A stretch of DNA of 42,464 nt. It comes from ZC4RG30 sp031424095. Lineage in GTDB: Bacteria > Pseudomonadota > Gammaproteobacteria > Steroidobacterales > Steroidobacteraceae. This document shows, in pieces, positions 14,829 to 22,497 of the stretch. A model generated the notes under the pieces. It was not told the DNA's origin. It did not search any database and saw nothing but the letters and a program-made list of their open reading frames with translations. The first letter of the stretch is position 1. Every line of letters starts with the position of its first letter. The position numbers and the translations under genes are program-made. The stretch is from NCBI GenBank assembly GCA_031424095.1, contig JANPGU010000259.1, forward strand, positions 1 to 42,464, given 5' to 3'.

Positions 14829-16961
14829 ATGAATTTGCGCAGTGGACAATCGCGGTTCGCCGCTACGTTCGGCATCCCCTTGCTGGGTATTGCGCTCGCC
14901 GCATGCTCACCGCGCGTAACCGCGCCAGCACCCGATCCAAACTTCGGCAAGGCCAACGTCGATGCCGCACGCATCCTGGCTGCCGACGCCGAGCCCGGCT
15001 CGTGGATGTCGCATGGGCGCACCTACTCCGAACAGCGCTACAGCCAGCTGGACCAGGTCAACGCCAGCAACGTGGGCAAGCTCGGTCTCGCCTGGTTCGC
15101 GGACCTGGACACCAATCGCGGCCAGGAAGCCACGCCAATCATGGTCGATGGGGTGCTTTACATCACCACGGCGTGGAGCAAGGTCAAGGCCTATGACGCG
15201 AAGTCCGGCAAGCAGCTCTGGGCCTTCGATCCCGAGGTGCCCGGCCAGTTCGGCGTCAACGCCTGCTGCGACGTGGTCAATCGGGGCGTCGCTGTGTGGA
15301 AGGGCAAGGTGTTCGTCGGCACCATCGATGGTCGGCTGATCGCGCTGGATTCCGCTACCGGCGCAAAGCTCTGGGATGTAGTCACCGTCGACCAGACCAG
15401 GCCTTACACCATCACCGGCGCGCCGCGCGTGGTGAAGGGCAGGGTGCTGATCGGCAATGGGGGTGCCGAGCTCGGCGTGCGCGGCTATGTCACCGCCTAC
15501 GATCCGGATTCGGGCAACCAGCTTTGGCGCTTTTACACCGTGCCCGGAAATCCGAAGGATGGATTCGAGCAGCCCATACTCGAGAAGGTCGCGAAGACAT
15601 GGTCCGGTGAGTGGTGGAAGATGGGCGGCGGTGGCACGGTGTGGGATTCGATGTCCTATGACCCGGGCCTCGACCTGCTGTACATCGGCGTGGGCAATGG
15701 CAGTCCCTGGAACCGCAAGTTGCGCAGCGAAGGCAAGGGCGACAACCTGTTCCTTTCGTCCATCGTCGCGCTGAAGCCCGACACCGGCGAATATGTCTGG
15801 CACTACCAGAGCACGCCAGGTGAAAGCTGGGATCACACGGCCACGCAGCAGATCATCATCGCGGACCTCACCATCGACGGCCAGAAGCGGCACGTACTGA
15901 TGCAGGCTCCGAAGAATGGATTCTTCTACGTGATCGATGCCGCCACGGGCAAACTCATCTCGGCGAAGAATGTCACCGACGTCGCCTGGGCCACGCATGT
16001 GGATCTGGCCACTGGCCGCCCGGTGGAGACCAAAGAGGCGCGCTACGAGAACACCGGCAAGCCGTTTCTCTCGAAGCAGAATCCGAACGGTGCACACACC
16101 TGGCATTCCATGGCGTTCAGTCCGCAGACTGGCCTGGTGTATCTGCCGATCCACGGCACGCCCTTCATCTACGGCGCACCAAAGAGTTTTGGTCTGCGGC
16201 CGATGACCCAGAACGTAGGTGCTGACTTTTCGGGCAACGCCGTGCTCGATCCGAAGAAGGTCCTGGATGAAACCTACGGCCGGCTCATCGCCTGGGATCC
16301 GGTGAACCAGAAGGAAGTGTGGCGCGTGGAGCGTGGCGGGCAGGCCAACGGCGGCGCGCTGGCGACGGCGGGCGGCCTGGTGTTCCAGGGAACGGGCTCG
16401 GGTCAGTTCACCGCGCTGGACGCGAAAGATGGCAAGGAGCTCTGGTCTGCGCCAACGCAGACGGGGATCATCGCCGCACCGATCACGTATTCGATCGATG
16501 GCAGTCAGTATGTCGCCATCATGGCGGGCACCGGGGGCTCGTGGGCATTGATCGGTGGTGACACGAACATGAAGGGCTATGCCCAGCGCAACGTCTCGCG
16601 GTTGCTGGTCTACAAGCTGGATGGCGCTGCACAGTTGCCACCTCTGCCAGAGGCCAAGCCGCTGCCGATGAATCCACCGGCCGTGCTGGCCGCGGAGCTC
16701 GCCGCCAGGGGCGGCGGTCTTTATGACGCCTATTGCGCCAACTGCCATGGTCCGGGCGCGATCCAGGTTGGCATCCTGCCGGACCTGCGCCGCACGCCCT
16801 ATCTGCAGACGGAAGAGTCCTTCGACTCAGTAGTGCTCGGTGGCGCCCGCCAGGCACATGGCATGGCGAACTACTCAAGCGTGCTGAAACCGGAAGACGT
16901 GCATGCCATCCGCGCCTTCGTGGTGCTGCGCGCGAATCAAGACAAGCCGGCCGTCGACTGA
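14829..16961 (+). CDS. PQQ-dependent alcohol dehydrogenase with cytochrome c domain (type II quinohemoprotein)
   Basis: A 710-residue quinohemoprotein starting at ATG 14829 behind TCGGGGGCGAC; the frame extends upstream but without a start site. A lipobox (GIALAAC, C26) suggests a lipoprotein facing the periplasm. The eight-bladed PQQ propeller keeps the adjacent disulfide C146-C147, metal ligands E214 (GNGGAE) and N290 (GVGNGSP), and catalytic D335 (GESWDHTA). Threonine at the second position after that Asp argues for a calcium enzyme, not a lanthanide type. The C-terminal domain has haem motif CANCH (636-640) and Met ligand M679 (HGMANYSS). It oxidises alcohols or aldehydes and passes electrons to the respiratory chain. 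The substrate is unknown. Quinate dehydrogenases of the PQQ class have membrane helices and no cytochrome domain, so it is not QuiA. Confidence 0.93.
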   Translation: MNLRSGQSRFAATFGIPLLGIALAACSPRVTAPAPDPNFGKANVDAARILAADAEPGSWMSHGRTYSEQRYSQLDQVNASNVGKLGLAWFADLDTNRGQEATPIMVDGVLYITTAWSKVKAYDAKSGKQLWAFDPEVPGQFGVNACCDVVNRGVAVWKGKVFVGTIDGRLIALDSATGAKLWDVVTVDQTRPYTITGAPRVVKGRVLIGNGGAELGVRGYVTAYDPDSGNQLWRFYTVPGNPKDGFEQPILEKVAKTWSGEWWKMGGGGTVWDSMSYDPGLDLLYIGVGNGSPWNRKLRSEGKGDNLFLSSIVALKPDTGEYVWHYQSTPGESWDHTATQQIIIADLTIDGQKRHVLMQAPKNGFFYVIDAATGKLISAKNVTDVAWATHVDLATGRPVETKEARYENTGKPFLSKQNPNGAHTWHSMAFSPQTGLVYLPIHGTPFIYGAPKSFGLRPMTQNVGADFSGNAVLDPKKVLDETYGRLIAWDPVNQKEVWRVERGGQANGGALATAGGLVFQGTGSGQFTALDAKDGKELWSAPTQTGIIAAPITYSIDGSQYVAIMAGTGGSWALIGGDTNMKGYAQRNVSRLLVYKLDGAAQLPPLPEAKPLPMNPPAVLAAELAARGGGLYDAYCANCHGPGAIQVGILPDLRRTPYLQTEESFDSVVLGGARQAHGMANYSSVLKPEDVHAIRAFVVLRANQDKPAVD

Positions 16962-16978
16962 TTGCTGAGGAATACCAA

Positions 16979-17632
16979 ATGACCGAGTCCGAATCACCCT
17001 TCCAGGTTTCACCGCCTTCTGCCCGACGTCTGCTGGCAACCATTGCCGCGGCGCTGGTCGCTGCCGTGATTATCCTGGTCGTCGCTGTGCTGCCCGCGGA
17101 GTACGGCATCGATCCGACTGGCCTGGGTCGTTCGCTGGGCCTGACGGCCATCAATGGACCGACCCGCAAACTCGAGATTCGGGACGTCATCGGCGGCAAT
17201 GAAAAGATCCGGGAAGTCACCGTCCCGGACGCGGGTGAACCGATTCCACTGCCCAATCCCGCCGTGATCCAGCTGAAGAAGGTCGAAGCCGGGACCAGGA
17301 CCATGAAGGTTGTCCTGAAGGCGGGGGAAGAGACGGAAATCAAGACGATCCTGGATGCCGCACAGGTCATCGTTTATTCGTGGCGTTCAGACGGTGAGGT
17401 GTACACCGACTTCCATGGCCATGATCCCGGCATGGGACAGGGATTCGTCCGGTACGAAGAACAGCAGACTGGTCACGAAGGGCATGGCTCACTCGTGGCG
17501 CCGTTCAGTGGCGAGCATGGATGGTACTGGCTCAGCCTGTCGGACAAGACCGTGACCATCACGCTGACCGTAACGGGCTATTTCAACGGCATCAAGGATT
17601 ACGGCATCATCGGCGTCGGGGCCGGGCAATGA
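16979..17632 (+). CDS. Membrane-anchored periplasmic protein, function unknown
   Basis: A 217-residue protein from ATG 16979 (GAGG nine bases before), 17 bases after the dehydrogenase stop. Residues 1-16 are cytoplasmic, one helix spans about 18-40 (LLATIAAALVAAVIILVVAVL), and the rest is a beta-rich periplasmic domain. That domain has a His/Gly/Asp-rich stretch (YTDFHGHDPGMGQGF, then TGHEGHGS) which could bind metal, and ends in a strand-rich GWYWLSLSDKTVTITLTVTGYF segment typical of a jelly-roll. I recognise it only as the transmembrane anchor protein often adjacent to HupE/UreJ genes. It overlaps the next gene by ATGA, so the two are coupled. A metal-handling role alongside HupE is plausible but unproven. 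Confidence 0.75.
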   Translation: MTESESPFQVSPPSARRLLATIAAALVAAVIILVVAVLPAEYGIDPTGLGRSLGLTAINGPTRKLEIRDVIGGNEKIREVTVPDAGEPIPLPNPAVIQLKKVEAGTRTMKVVLKAGEETEIKTILDAAQVIVYSWRSDGEVYTDFHGHDPGMGQGFVRYEEQQTGHEGHGSLVAPFSGEHGWYWLSLSDKTVTITLTVTGYFNGIKDYGIIGVGAGQ

Positions 17633-18312
17633 CCAGGAACATCTGCCGCGCTCTGGCGGCGCTGATGGCTTGTGCAGTTGCTGCATCAGCCTGGGGCCAT
17701 GGTGTCGCGGGCGGTGATGCGGCCTATCTGGAATCGATTTCCGGCGTGCACTTTCTGCCCCTGATGTACCTGGGCGCCAAGCACATGGTGACCGGCTACG
17801 ACCATCTGCTGTTTCTTGCCGGTGTCATCTTCTTCCTCTATCGCCTCAGGGACGTCGCCTTGTACGCGACGCTCTTCGCCGTCGGACACAGCTGCACCCT
17901 GCTCATCGGTGTCCTGGCCGGCATTCATTCGAATGCCCATATCGTGGACGCCATCATCGGCGCCTCGGTGGTCTACAAGGCGCTGGAAAACATCGGCGGT
18001 TTCCGGCGGCTGGGCATCCAGATCAACCCTCGCGCTGCGGTTTTGCTGTTCGGTCTGGCGCACGGGTTTGGCCTTTCCACCAAGCTTCAGGATCTGGCGC
18101 TGTCCCGCGAAGGACTGCTGGGAAACATCATCGCGTTCAATATCGGCGTGGAACTTGGCCAGGTAGTGGCGTTGACATTGATCCTGCTGGCCTTTCAGCT
18201 GTGGCGCCGGAGTGGCACGTTTGTCCGCGGCGCATACTCCGCGAACACGCTGATCATGGCGGCCGGCTTCGTGCTGATCGGCTTTCAATTGACGGGATAT
18301 GTGCTTGCGTAG
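17629..18312 (+). CDS. HupE/UreJ family membrane protein
   Basis: A 227-residue polytopic protein, start ATG 17629 overlapping the previous stop. An N-terminal signal sequence (ALAALMACAVAASAWG) ends in HGVAGGD, placing a His at the mature N-terminus as HupE proteins do. Motifs follow: GAKHMVTGYDHLLFL with the HX5DH pattern, LFAVGHSCTLL, GASVVYKALENIGG and FGLAHGFGLS. Six further helices are predicted. HupE and UreJ are secondary nickel or cobalt permeases, but many homologues lie outside hydrogenase or urease loci and have unknown cargo; no hydrogenase or urease is visible here. Its grouping with a quinoprotein, an anchored His-rich protein and a calcium-type EF-hand peptide hints at metal supply for an exported enzyme. 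The cargo metal cannot be read from sequence. Confidence 0.88.
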   Translation: MTRNICRALAALMACAVAASAWGHGVAGGDAAYLESISGVHFLPLMYLGAKHMVTGYDHLLFLAGVIFFLYRLRDVALYATLFAVGHSCTLLIGVLAGIHSNAHIVDAIIGASVVYKALENIGGFRRLGIQINPRAAVLLFGLAHGFGLSTKLQDLALSREGLLGNIIAFNIGVELGQVVALTLILLAFQLWRRSGTFVRGAYSANTLIMAAGFVLIGFQLTGYVLA

Positions 18313-18443
18313 TGACTCTGGAAGACAGCAAGCAGGACGTGTCGAAAGCAGAGCGCCGATTCGCGTTACTGGACACGAACAAGGATGGCAAGCTCGGCAG
18401 CGTCGAATTCGTTCGAGGTTTCGTGGCCGACAAGGCGAAATAG
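18312..18443 (+). CDS. 43-residue single EF-hand protein
   Basis: GTG 18312 overlaps the last base of the HupE stop codon and opens a 43-codon frame. It contains one canonical EF-hand: helix AERRFALLD, loop DTNKDGKLGSVE with ligands at loop positions 1, 3, 5 and 12 and Gly at 6, then helix FVRGFVADKAK. No signal peptide is visible, so a cytoplasmic location is expected unless the true start differs. A single EF-hand usually pairs by dimerising. The ribosome binding site is poor and coupling to HupE is likely. It may be the surviving part of a longer calcium-binding protein, but the intact loop and fitting helices argue that it is expressed. Confidence 0.65.
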   Translation: MTLEDSKQDVSKAERRFALLDTNKDGKLGSVEFVRGFVADKAK

Positions 18444-18471
18444 AAGCGACAATCCGTACGGGGAGGGCGGG

Positions 18472-19099
18472 ATGAAGATCACGACCGCCACGATTCTGCG
18501 GATGGGGTTCGTGTTGCTGCTCGGCAGTGCGACGTTACTGGCGACGGAAGTGCCGGCCGCCGGCAAGAAACATAAAGCAGGCGACTCCATCAGGGAATGC
18601 CGGAACTGCCCCGAGCTGATCGTGCTGCCAGCCGGCACTTCCATGGACTAAGGCCGCGGCACGCGGCCGGTGGTGGGGATGAGCTGGTACGACGCGCGTG
18701 CGGGAACTACGACCGCATTCCCCTGGGGTTATGCCATCGACTACAACCGCGGCAATTTCGGATTGCGCGGCCACGGCGAGCGCGGTCCCTATGCCGAAGG
18801 TCGCGACAAATGGCTGGACGAACCGGCGCCGGTGGCCTCTTTTCCGCCCAATGCCTGGGGCCTGTATGACATGCACGGCAACATCTTCGAATGGGCCCAG
18901 GATTGGTACGAGGCGGACATGGCGCACGCGCCGTTAGATGGCAGAGCCAGTACGGAAGGCGACTGTGCAGTGCGGGTATTTCGCAATGGCACCTTTACCA
19001 GCAATCCGTACATGCAGCGCTCGGCGCGGCGCACCCTATGCGGCCAGCACGCGTGGTCGCAACTATCTGGGATTCAGGGTGGCGAAGACGCTGGAGTGA
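18472..19099 (+). pseudogene. Decayed formylglycine-generating-enzyme-like (SUMF1) gene
   Basis: ATG 18472 follows GGAGG and encodes a signal peptide, then ECRNCPELIVLPAGTSMD, the usual opening of an exported FGE-sulfatase-family protein. A TAA stop follows at 18649-18651. The same frame resumes with TRPVVGMSWYDA, fused directly to RAGTTTAFPWG, so roughly 60 residues before and 25 residues after SWYDA are missing compared with the family. The core continues (SFPPNAWGLYDMHGNIFEWAQDW, then FTSNPYMQRSARR). The final family motif RNYLGFRVAKTLE is intact but in another frame, ending at 19097-19099. An internal stop, two deletions and a frameshift make function very unlikely. Intact homologues either oxidise sulfatase cysteine or are uncharacterised lectin-like domains; no sulfatase is nearby. 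Confidence 0.87.
18652..18668. repeat. Short perfect inverted repeat at a deletion joint
   Basis: GGCCGCG and CGCGGCC flank GCA directly after the premature TAA of the SUMF1-like pseudogene, where family sequence is missing. Palindromes of this kind favour replication slippage, so it may mark how the deletion arose. Confidence 0.5.
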
Positions 19100-19112
19100 T
19101 CATGCCGCTCGC

Positions 19113-19940
19113 TTACCCCCTGAGATGCCGTTCGAGTTTCAGCTGGTCCAGGATCCGGCTGGCGATTTCCTCGACGCTGCTCTCGGTCACATCGATGTGC
19201 GGAATCTGGTTCCGGTTCATGAGGTCCAGCGCGTTGCGCACCTCGAATTCCACCTGCGCCAGGGAAGCGTAGCGGCTTCCCGGCCGCCGCTCCTGCCTGA
19301 TCTGCTGCAGCCGCTCCGGGCTGATCGTCAGGCCGAATATCTTCGCGCGGTGCGTGCGCAGGTCGCGCGGCAGGGCGCGTTGCTCGAAGTCCTCTTCCAG
19401 CAGCGGCACATTGGCAGTGCGGATGCCGTACTGCATCGCCATGTAGAGTGATGTGGGTGTCTTGCCCGAGCGTGACACGCCAATCAGGATCACGTCCGCG
19501 CTGCGGTAGTCGCGCTGACCCGAGCCGTCGTCATTGGCAAGCGCAAAGTTGGTCGCATCGATGCGTTCGGAGTGCGCGGGATCCGCGCCCAGTTCCTTCA
19601 CGCCATGTCCTGCGACATGTGCCGACTGGCGTCCGAGCTCCGCCTCCAGTGGTCCGAGGCAGGCATCGAAGAAGTCGAGAAAGAACGCATTCGCCTGCCG
19701 CAGCGTGGTGCGCAGGTCTTCATCGACCAGCGTCGAGAGCACGATTGGCCGCGCACCGTCACGTTTGGCAATCTCGTTGATGCGCGTCACGACACCCAGT
19801 GCTTCCTTCTGGGAGCTGACGAACGGCATCGTCACGCTGCGTGCATGCTGCTCGCCAAATTGCGCCAGCAGGCTATGCCCCAGCGTCTCGGCGGTGAGGC
19901 CCGTCCGGTCCGAGACAAAACAGATGGTGCGCTCGATCAC
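19113..19940 (-). CDS. ppsR: Pyruvate, water dikinase regulatory protein (PSRP)
   Basis: A 275-residue cytoplasmic bifunctional kinase/phosphorylase of the DUF299 family. It inactivates PEP synthase by ADP-dependent phosphorylation of a threonine beside the catalytic His and reactivates it by pyrophosphate- or phosphate-dependent removal. The N-terminus (TICFVSDRTGLTAETLGHSLL) and the P-loop-like GVSRSGKTPTSLYMAMQYG (154-172) are diagnostic, as are YGIRTANVPL and KIFGLTISPERL. Length is normal. Its start overlaps the end of ppsA by four bases, so the two are co-transcribed and coupled, which confirms the target. It controls gluconeogenesis from pyruvate and lactate and is housekeeping rather than part of the accessory clusters on each side. 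Confidence 0.95.
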   Translation of the reverse strand: MIERTICFVSDRTGLTAETLGHSLLAQFGEQHARSVTMPFVSSQKEALGVVTRINEIAKRDGARPIVLSTLVDEDLRTTLRQANAFFLDFFDACLGPLEAELGRQSAHVAGHGVKELGADPAHSERIDATNFALANDDGSGQRDYRSADVILIGVSRSGKTPTSLYMAMQYGIRTANVPLLEEDFEQRALPRDLRTHRAKIFGLTISPERLQQIRQERRPGSRYASLAQVEFEVRNALDLMNRNQIPHIDVTESSVEEIASRILDQLKLERHLRG

Positions 19941-22309
19941 GCCCGATGCCGCTGTGCCAGGCGCAACCAGGTCTCGAGCACCGTATCCGGATTCAGCGAC
20001 AGACTCTCGATGCCCTGATCAACGAGCCAGTCGGCGAAGTCCGGGTGGTCGGACGGGCCCTGGCCGCAGATGCCCACATACTTGCCGGCACTGCGGCAGG
20101 CCGCGATGGCGCGCGACACGAGCATCTTCACCGCCGCATCGCGCTCGTCGAACAGGCCCGAAACAATGGCCGAGTCGCGGTCGAGTCCCAGCGTCAGCTG
20201 CGTAAGGTCATTGGACCCGATCGACATGCCGTCGAAGTATTCGAGAAACTGTTCGGCCAGCAGCGCGTTGGAGGGAATCTCGCACATCATGATGACCTTG
20301 AGCCCCAGCTGCCCGCGCTTGAGCCCGCGCTCGGCGAGCAGTTCGGTCACTGCGCGCGCCTCGGACAGTGTGCGCACGAAAGGAACCATCACGTGCACGT
20401 TGGTGAGTCCGATGTCCTCGCGAACCCGCCGGATCGCCTGGCACTCCATGTCGAAGCAGGGCTGGAAGTCCGGATCCACGTAGCGTGAGGCACCGCGGAA
20501 ACCCAGCATCGGGTTCTCTTCATGCGGCTCATAGCGCTCGCCGCCAATGAGATTGGCGTATTCGTTCGATTTGAAGTCCGACAGTCGCACGATCACCATT
20601 TCGGGCGCGAATGCCGCCGCAATCTGCGCCATGCCCTCGGCGAGGCGGGCGATGAAGAACTCCACGGGACTGGCGTAACCCGCCATGCGCCCGGCAACCC
20701 GCGCCTTCACCTCCGGCTCGAGCGAGTCGAATTCGAGCAGTGCGCGTGGATGCACGCCGATCATCCGGTTGATGATGAACTCCAGGCGCGCCAGTCCCAC
20801 ACCGCGGTGCGGCAGCATCGACACACCAAAAGCCAGATCGGGATTGCCCAGGTTCATCATGATCTTGACCGGCGGCTCGGGCAGGCTCTGCAGTTCGAGT
20901 CGCTGCTCCTCCCAGTCAAGAATGCCTTCGTAGACATGCCCGGTCTCGCCCTCGGCGCAGGACACGGTAACCTGCGCCCCATCCAGAATAGTCCGCGTGG
21001 CGTCGCCGCAACCCACAACGGCCGGCACGCCCAGTTCGCGCGCGATGATCGCGGCATGGCAGGTGCGGCCACCGCGGTTGGTCACGATTGCCGCTGCCCG
21101 CTTCATCACCGGTTCCCAGTCCGGATCCGTCATGTCGGCAACCAGCACATCGCCCTTTTCCACGCGGGCGATGTCGCGCAGGCTGTTGACCACGCGCACC
21201 CGGCCCGCGCCGATACGCTGGCCGATGGCACGGCCTTCTGCCAGGACATTGGCGCGACCCTTGAGGCTGAAGCGCTGCAGCGTCGGCCCTTTGCGGCTCT
21301 GCACCGTCTCGGGTCGCGCCTGCAGGATGTACAGGCGTCCCGTCTCGCCGTCCTTGCCCCACTCGATGTCCATGGGGCAGCCGTAATGGGCTTCGATCAG
21401 CAGCGCCTGTTGCGCGAGCCGCGTGGCTTCCTCGTCCGTGAGCGAGAAGCGCATGCGATCGGCCTGGGGCACGTCTTCGGTGCGCACGCGCTCGCCCGAA
21501 CCCGCAGGTGCGTACACCATGCGCAGTGCTTTGGCGCCCAGATTGCGTCGCAGCACCGCGCTGCGGCCAGCCTGCAGCGCAGGCTTGTAGAGATAGAACT
21601 CGTCGGGATTCACGGCGCCCTGGACCACCATCTCGCCCAGGCCCCACGAACTGGTCAGGAACACGACATTGCGGAAGCCCGAGTCGGTATCGAGCGTGAA
21701 CATCACGCCGCTTGAGCCTACGTCGCTGCGCACCATGTGCTGCACGCCCACCGACAGTGCCACGTCACGGTGGCTGAACTTCTGATGAACCCGATAGGAG
21801 ATCGCGCGGTCGTTGAACAGGGACGCGAACACTTCGTGGATTGCCGCCAGCACGGCCTTGATCCCGCGGACGTTCAGCAAGGTCTCCTGCTGACCGGCAA
21901 ACGAGGCCTCGGGCAGGTCCTCGGCCGTTGCCGAAGAGCGCACCGCGACAGCGATCTCGCGTCCCTGGCTCATCTGCTCCAGAGCGGCAACCACCGCAGC
22001 TTCCAGCGCGGGTGGCAACGGCGTTTCGATGATCCAGCGCCTGATATCTGCGCCGGTGCGCGCGAGTTGCTCGATGTCGTCCACATCGAGGCGGTCCAGC
22101 GCGGCGTGGATCCGCTCGTCCAGCTCCTTTTGTCCGACAAATGCGCGATAGGCGTCGGCCGTGGTGGCAAAGCCATCCGGCACATCCACGCCCAGTTGCG
22201 ACAGCGAGCGCAGCATTTCGCCCAGGGAGGAATTCTTGCCGCCGACGCGGGCGACGTCCCCGCGGCCCACATCGCGCAGTAAAACCACATGTTCCGTCAT
22301 GCAAGGCAT
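19937..22309 (-). CDS. ppsA: Phosphoenolpyruvate synthase (pyruvate, water dikinase)
   Basis: A 790-residue enzyme that makes PEP from pyruvate and ATP, releasing AMP and phosphate, for gluconeogenesis. Three domains are clear: the ATP-grasp nucleotide-binding part (VGGKNSSLGEML at 22, AVRSSATAEDLPEASFAGQ at 122-140), the mobile domain with phospho-His H418 (NRGGRTCHAA; T416 is the presumed ppsR target), and the C-terminal PEP/pyruvate TIM barrel with GLARLEFII, MVPFVRT, GSNDLTQLTLG and catalytic Cys in ICGQGPSDHPDF. Length is the family norm. ATG 22309 and ATG 22300 are both in frame; GGAGG lies rather far from either, so the exact start is uncertain by three residues. It is divergent from the esterase at 22498. 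Confidence 0.96.
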   Translation of the reverse strand: MPCMTEHVVLLRDVGRGDVARVGGKNSSLGEMLRSLSQLGVDVPDGFATTADAYRAFVGQKELDERIHAALDRLDVDDIEQLARTGADIRRWIIETPLPPALEAAVVAALEQMSQGREIAVAVRSSATAEDLPEASFAGQQETLLNVRGIKAVLAAIHEVFASLFNDRAISYRVHQKFSHRDVALSVGVQHMVRSDVGSSGVMFTLDTDSGFRNVVFLTSSWGLGEMVVQGAVNPDEFYLYKPALQAGRSAVLRRNLGAKALRMVYAPAGSGERVRTEDVPQADRMRFSLTDEEATRLAQQALLIEAHYGCPMDIEWGKDGETGRLYILQARPETVQSRKGPTLQRFSLKGRANVLAEGRAIGQRIGAGRVRVVNSLRDIARVEKGDVLVADMTDPDWEPVMKRAAAIVTNRGGRTCHAAIIARELGVPAVVGCGDATRTILDGAQVTVSCAEGETGHVYEGILDWEEQRLELQSLPEPPVKIMMNLGNPDLAFGVSMLPHRGVGLARLEFIINRMIGVHPRALLEFDSLEPEVKARVAGRMAGYASPVEFFIARLAEGMAQIAAAFAPEMVIVRLSDFKSNEYANLIGGERYEPHEENPMLGFRGASRYVDPDFQPCFDMECQAIRRVREDIGLTNVHVMVPFVRTLSEARAVTELLAERGLKRGQLGLKVIMMCEIPSNALLAEQFLEYFDGMSIGSNDLTQLTLGLDRDSAIVSGLFDERDAAVKMLVSRAIAACRSAGKYVGICGQGPSDHPDFADWLVDQGIESLSLNPDTVLETWLRLAQRHRA

Positions 22310-22497
22310 CCCACTTTACCGACCTCCATTTCAAAACTTACGGTAGGGGTGGCTGCCTTCAACGTCAACACATAAGGTTATTGATGGGGCGGACCTACCA
22401 ATCGTGCATTGCAGCGCGGCCCGCATCCCTGGGCGTCACGAATGGCAGCCATGCGCTTGTGCAGTACCATCCGAAGTTAACCGCGGGAGGAATAAAA

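Noticed and set aside
15829..15840. Possible lanthanide-dependent (XoxF/PedH-like) dehydrogenase
   Set aside because: Lanthanide enzymes have Asp two residues after the catalytic Asp; here the sequence is WDHTA, with Thr at that position.
14907..16748. Antisense frame of about 610 codons opposite the PQQ dehydrogenase
   Set aside because: The plus strand carries all quinoprotein and haem motifs; the antisense protein is low-complexity.
14829..16961. PQQ quinate dehydrogenase (QuiA), which would complete a quinate pathway
   Set aside because: QuiA-type enzymes have N-terminal membrane helices and no C-terminal cytochrome c; this protein has a lipobox and a CANCH haem domain.
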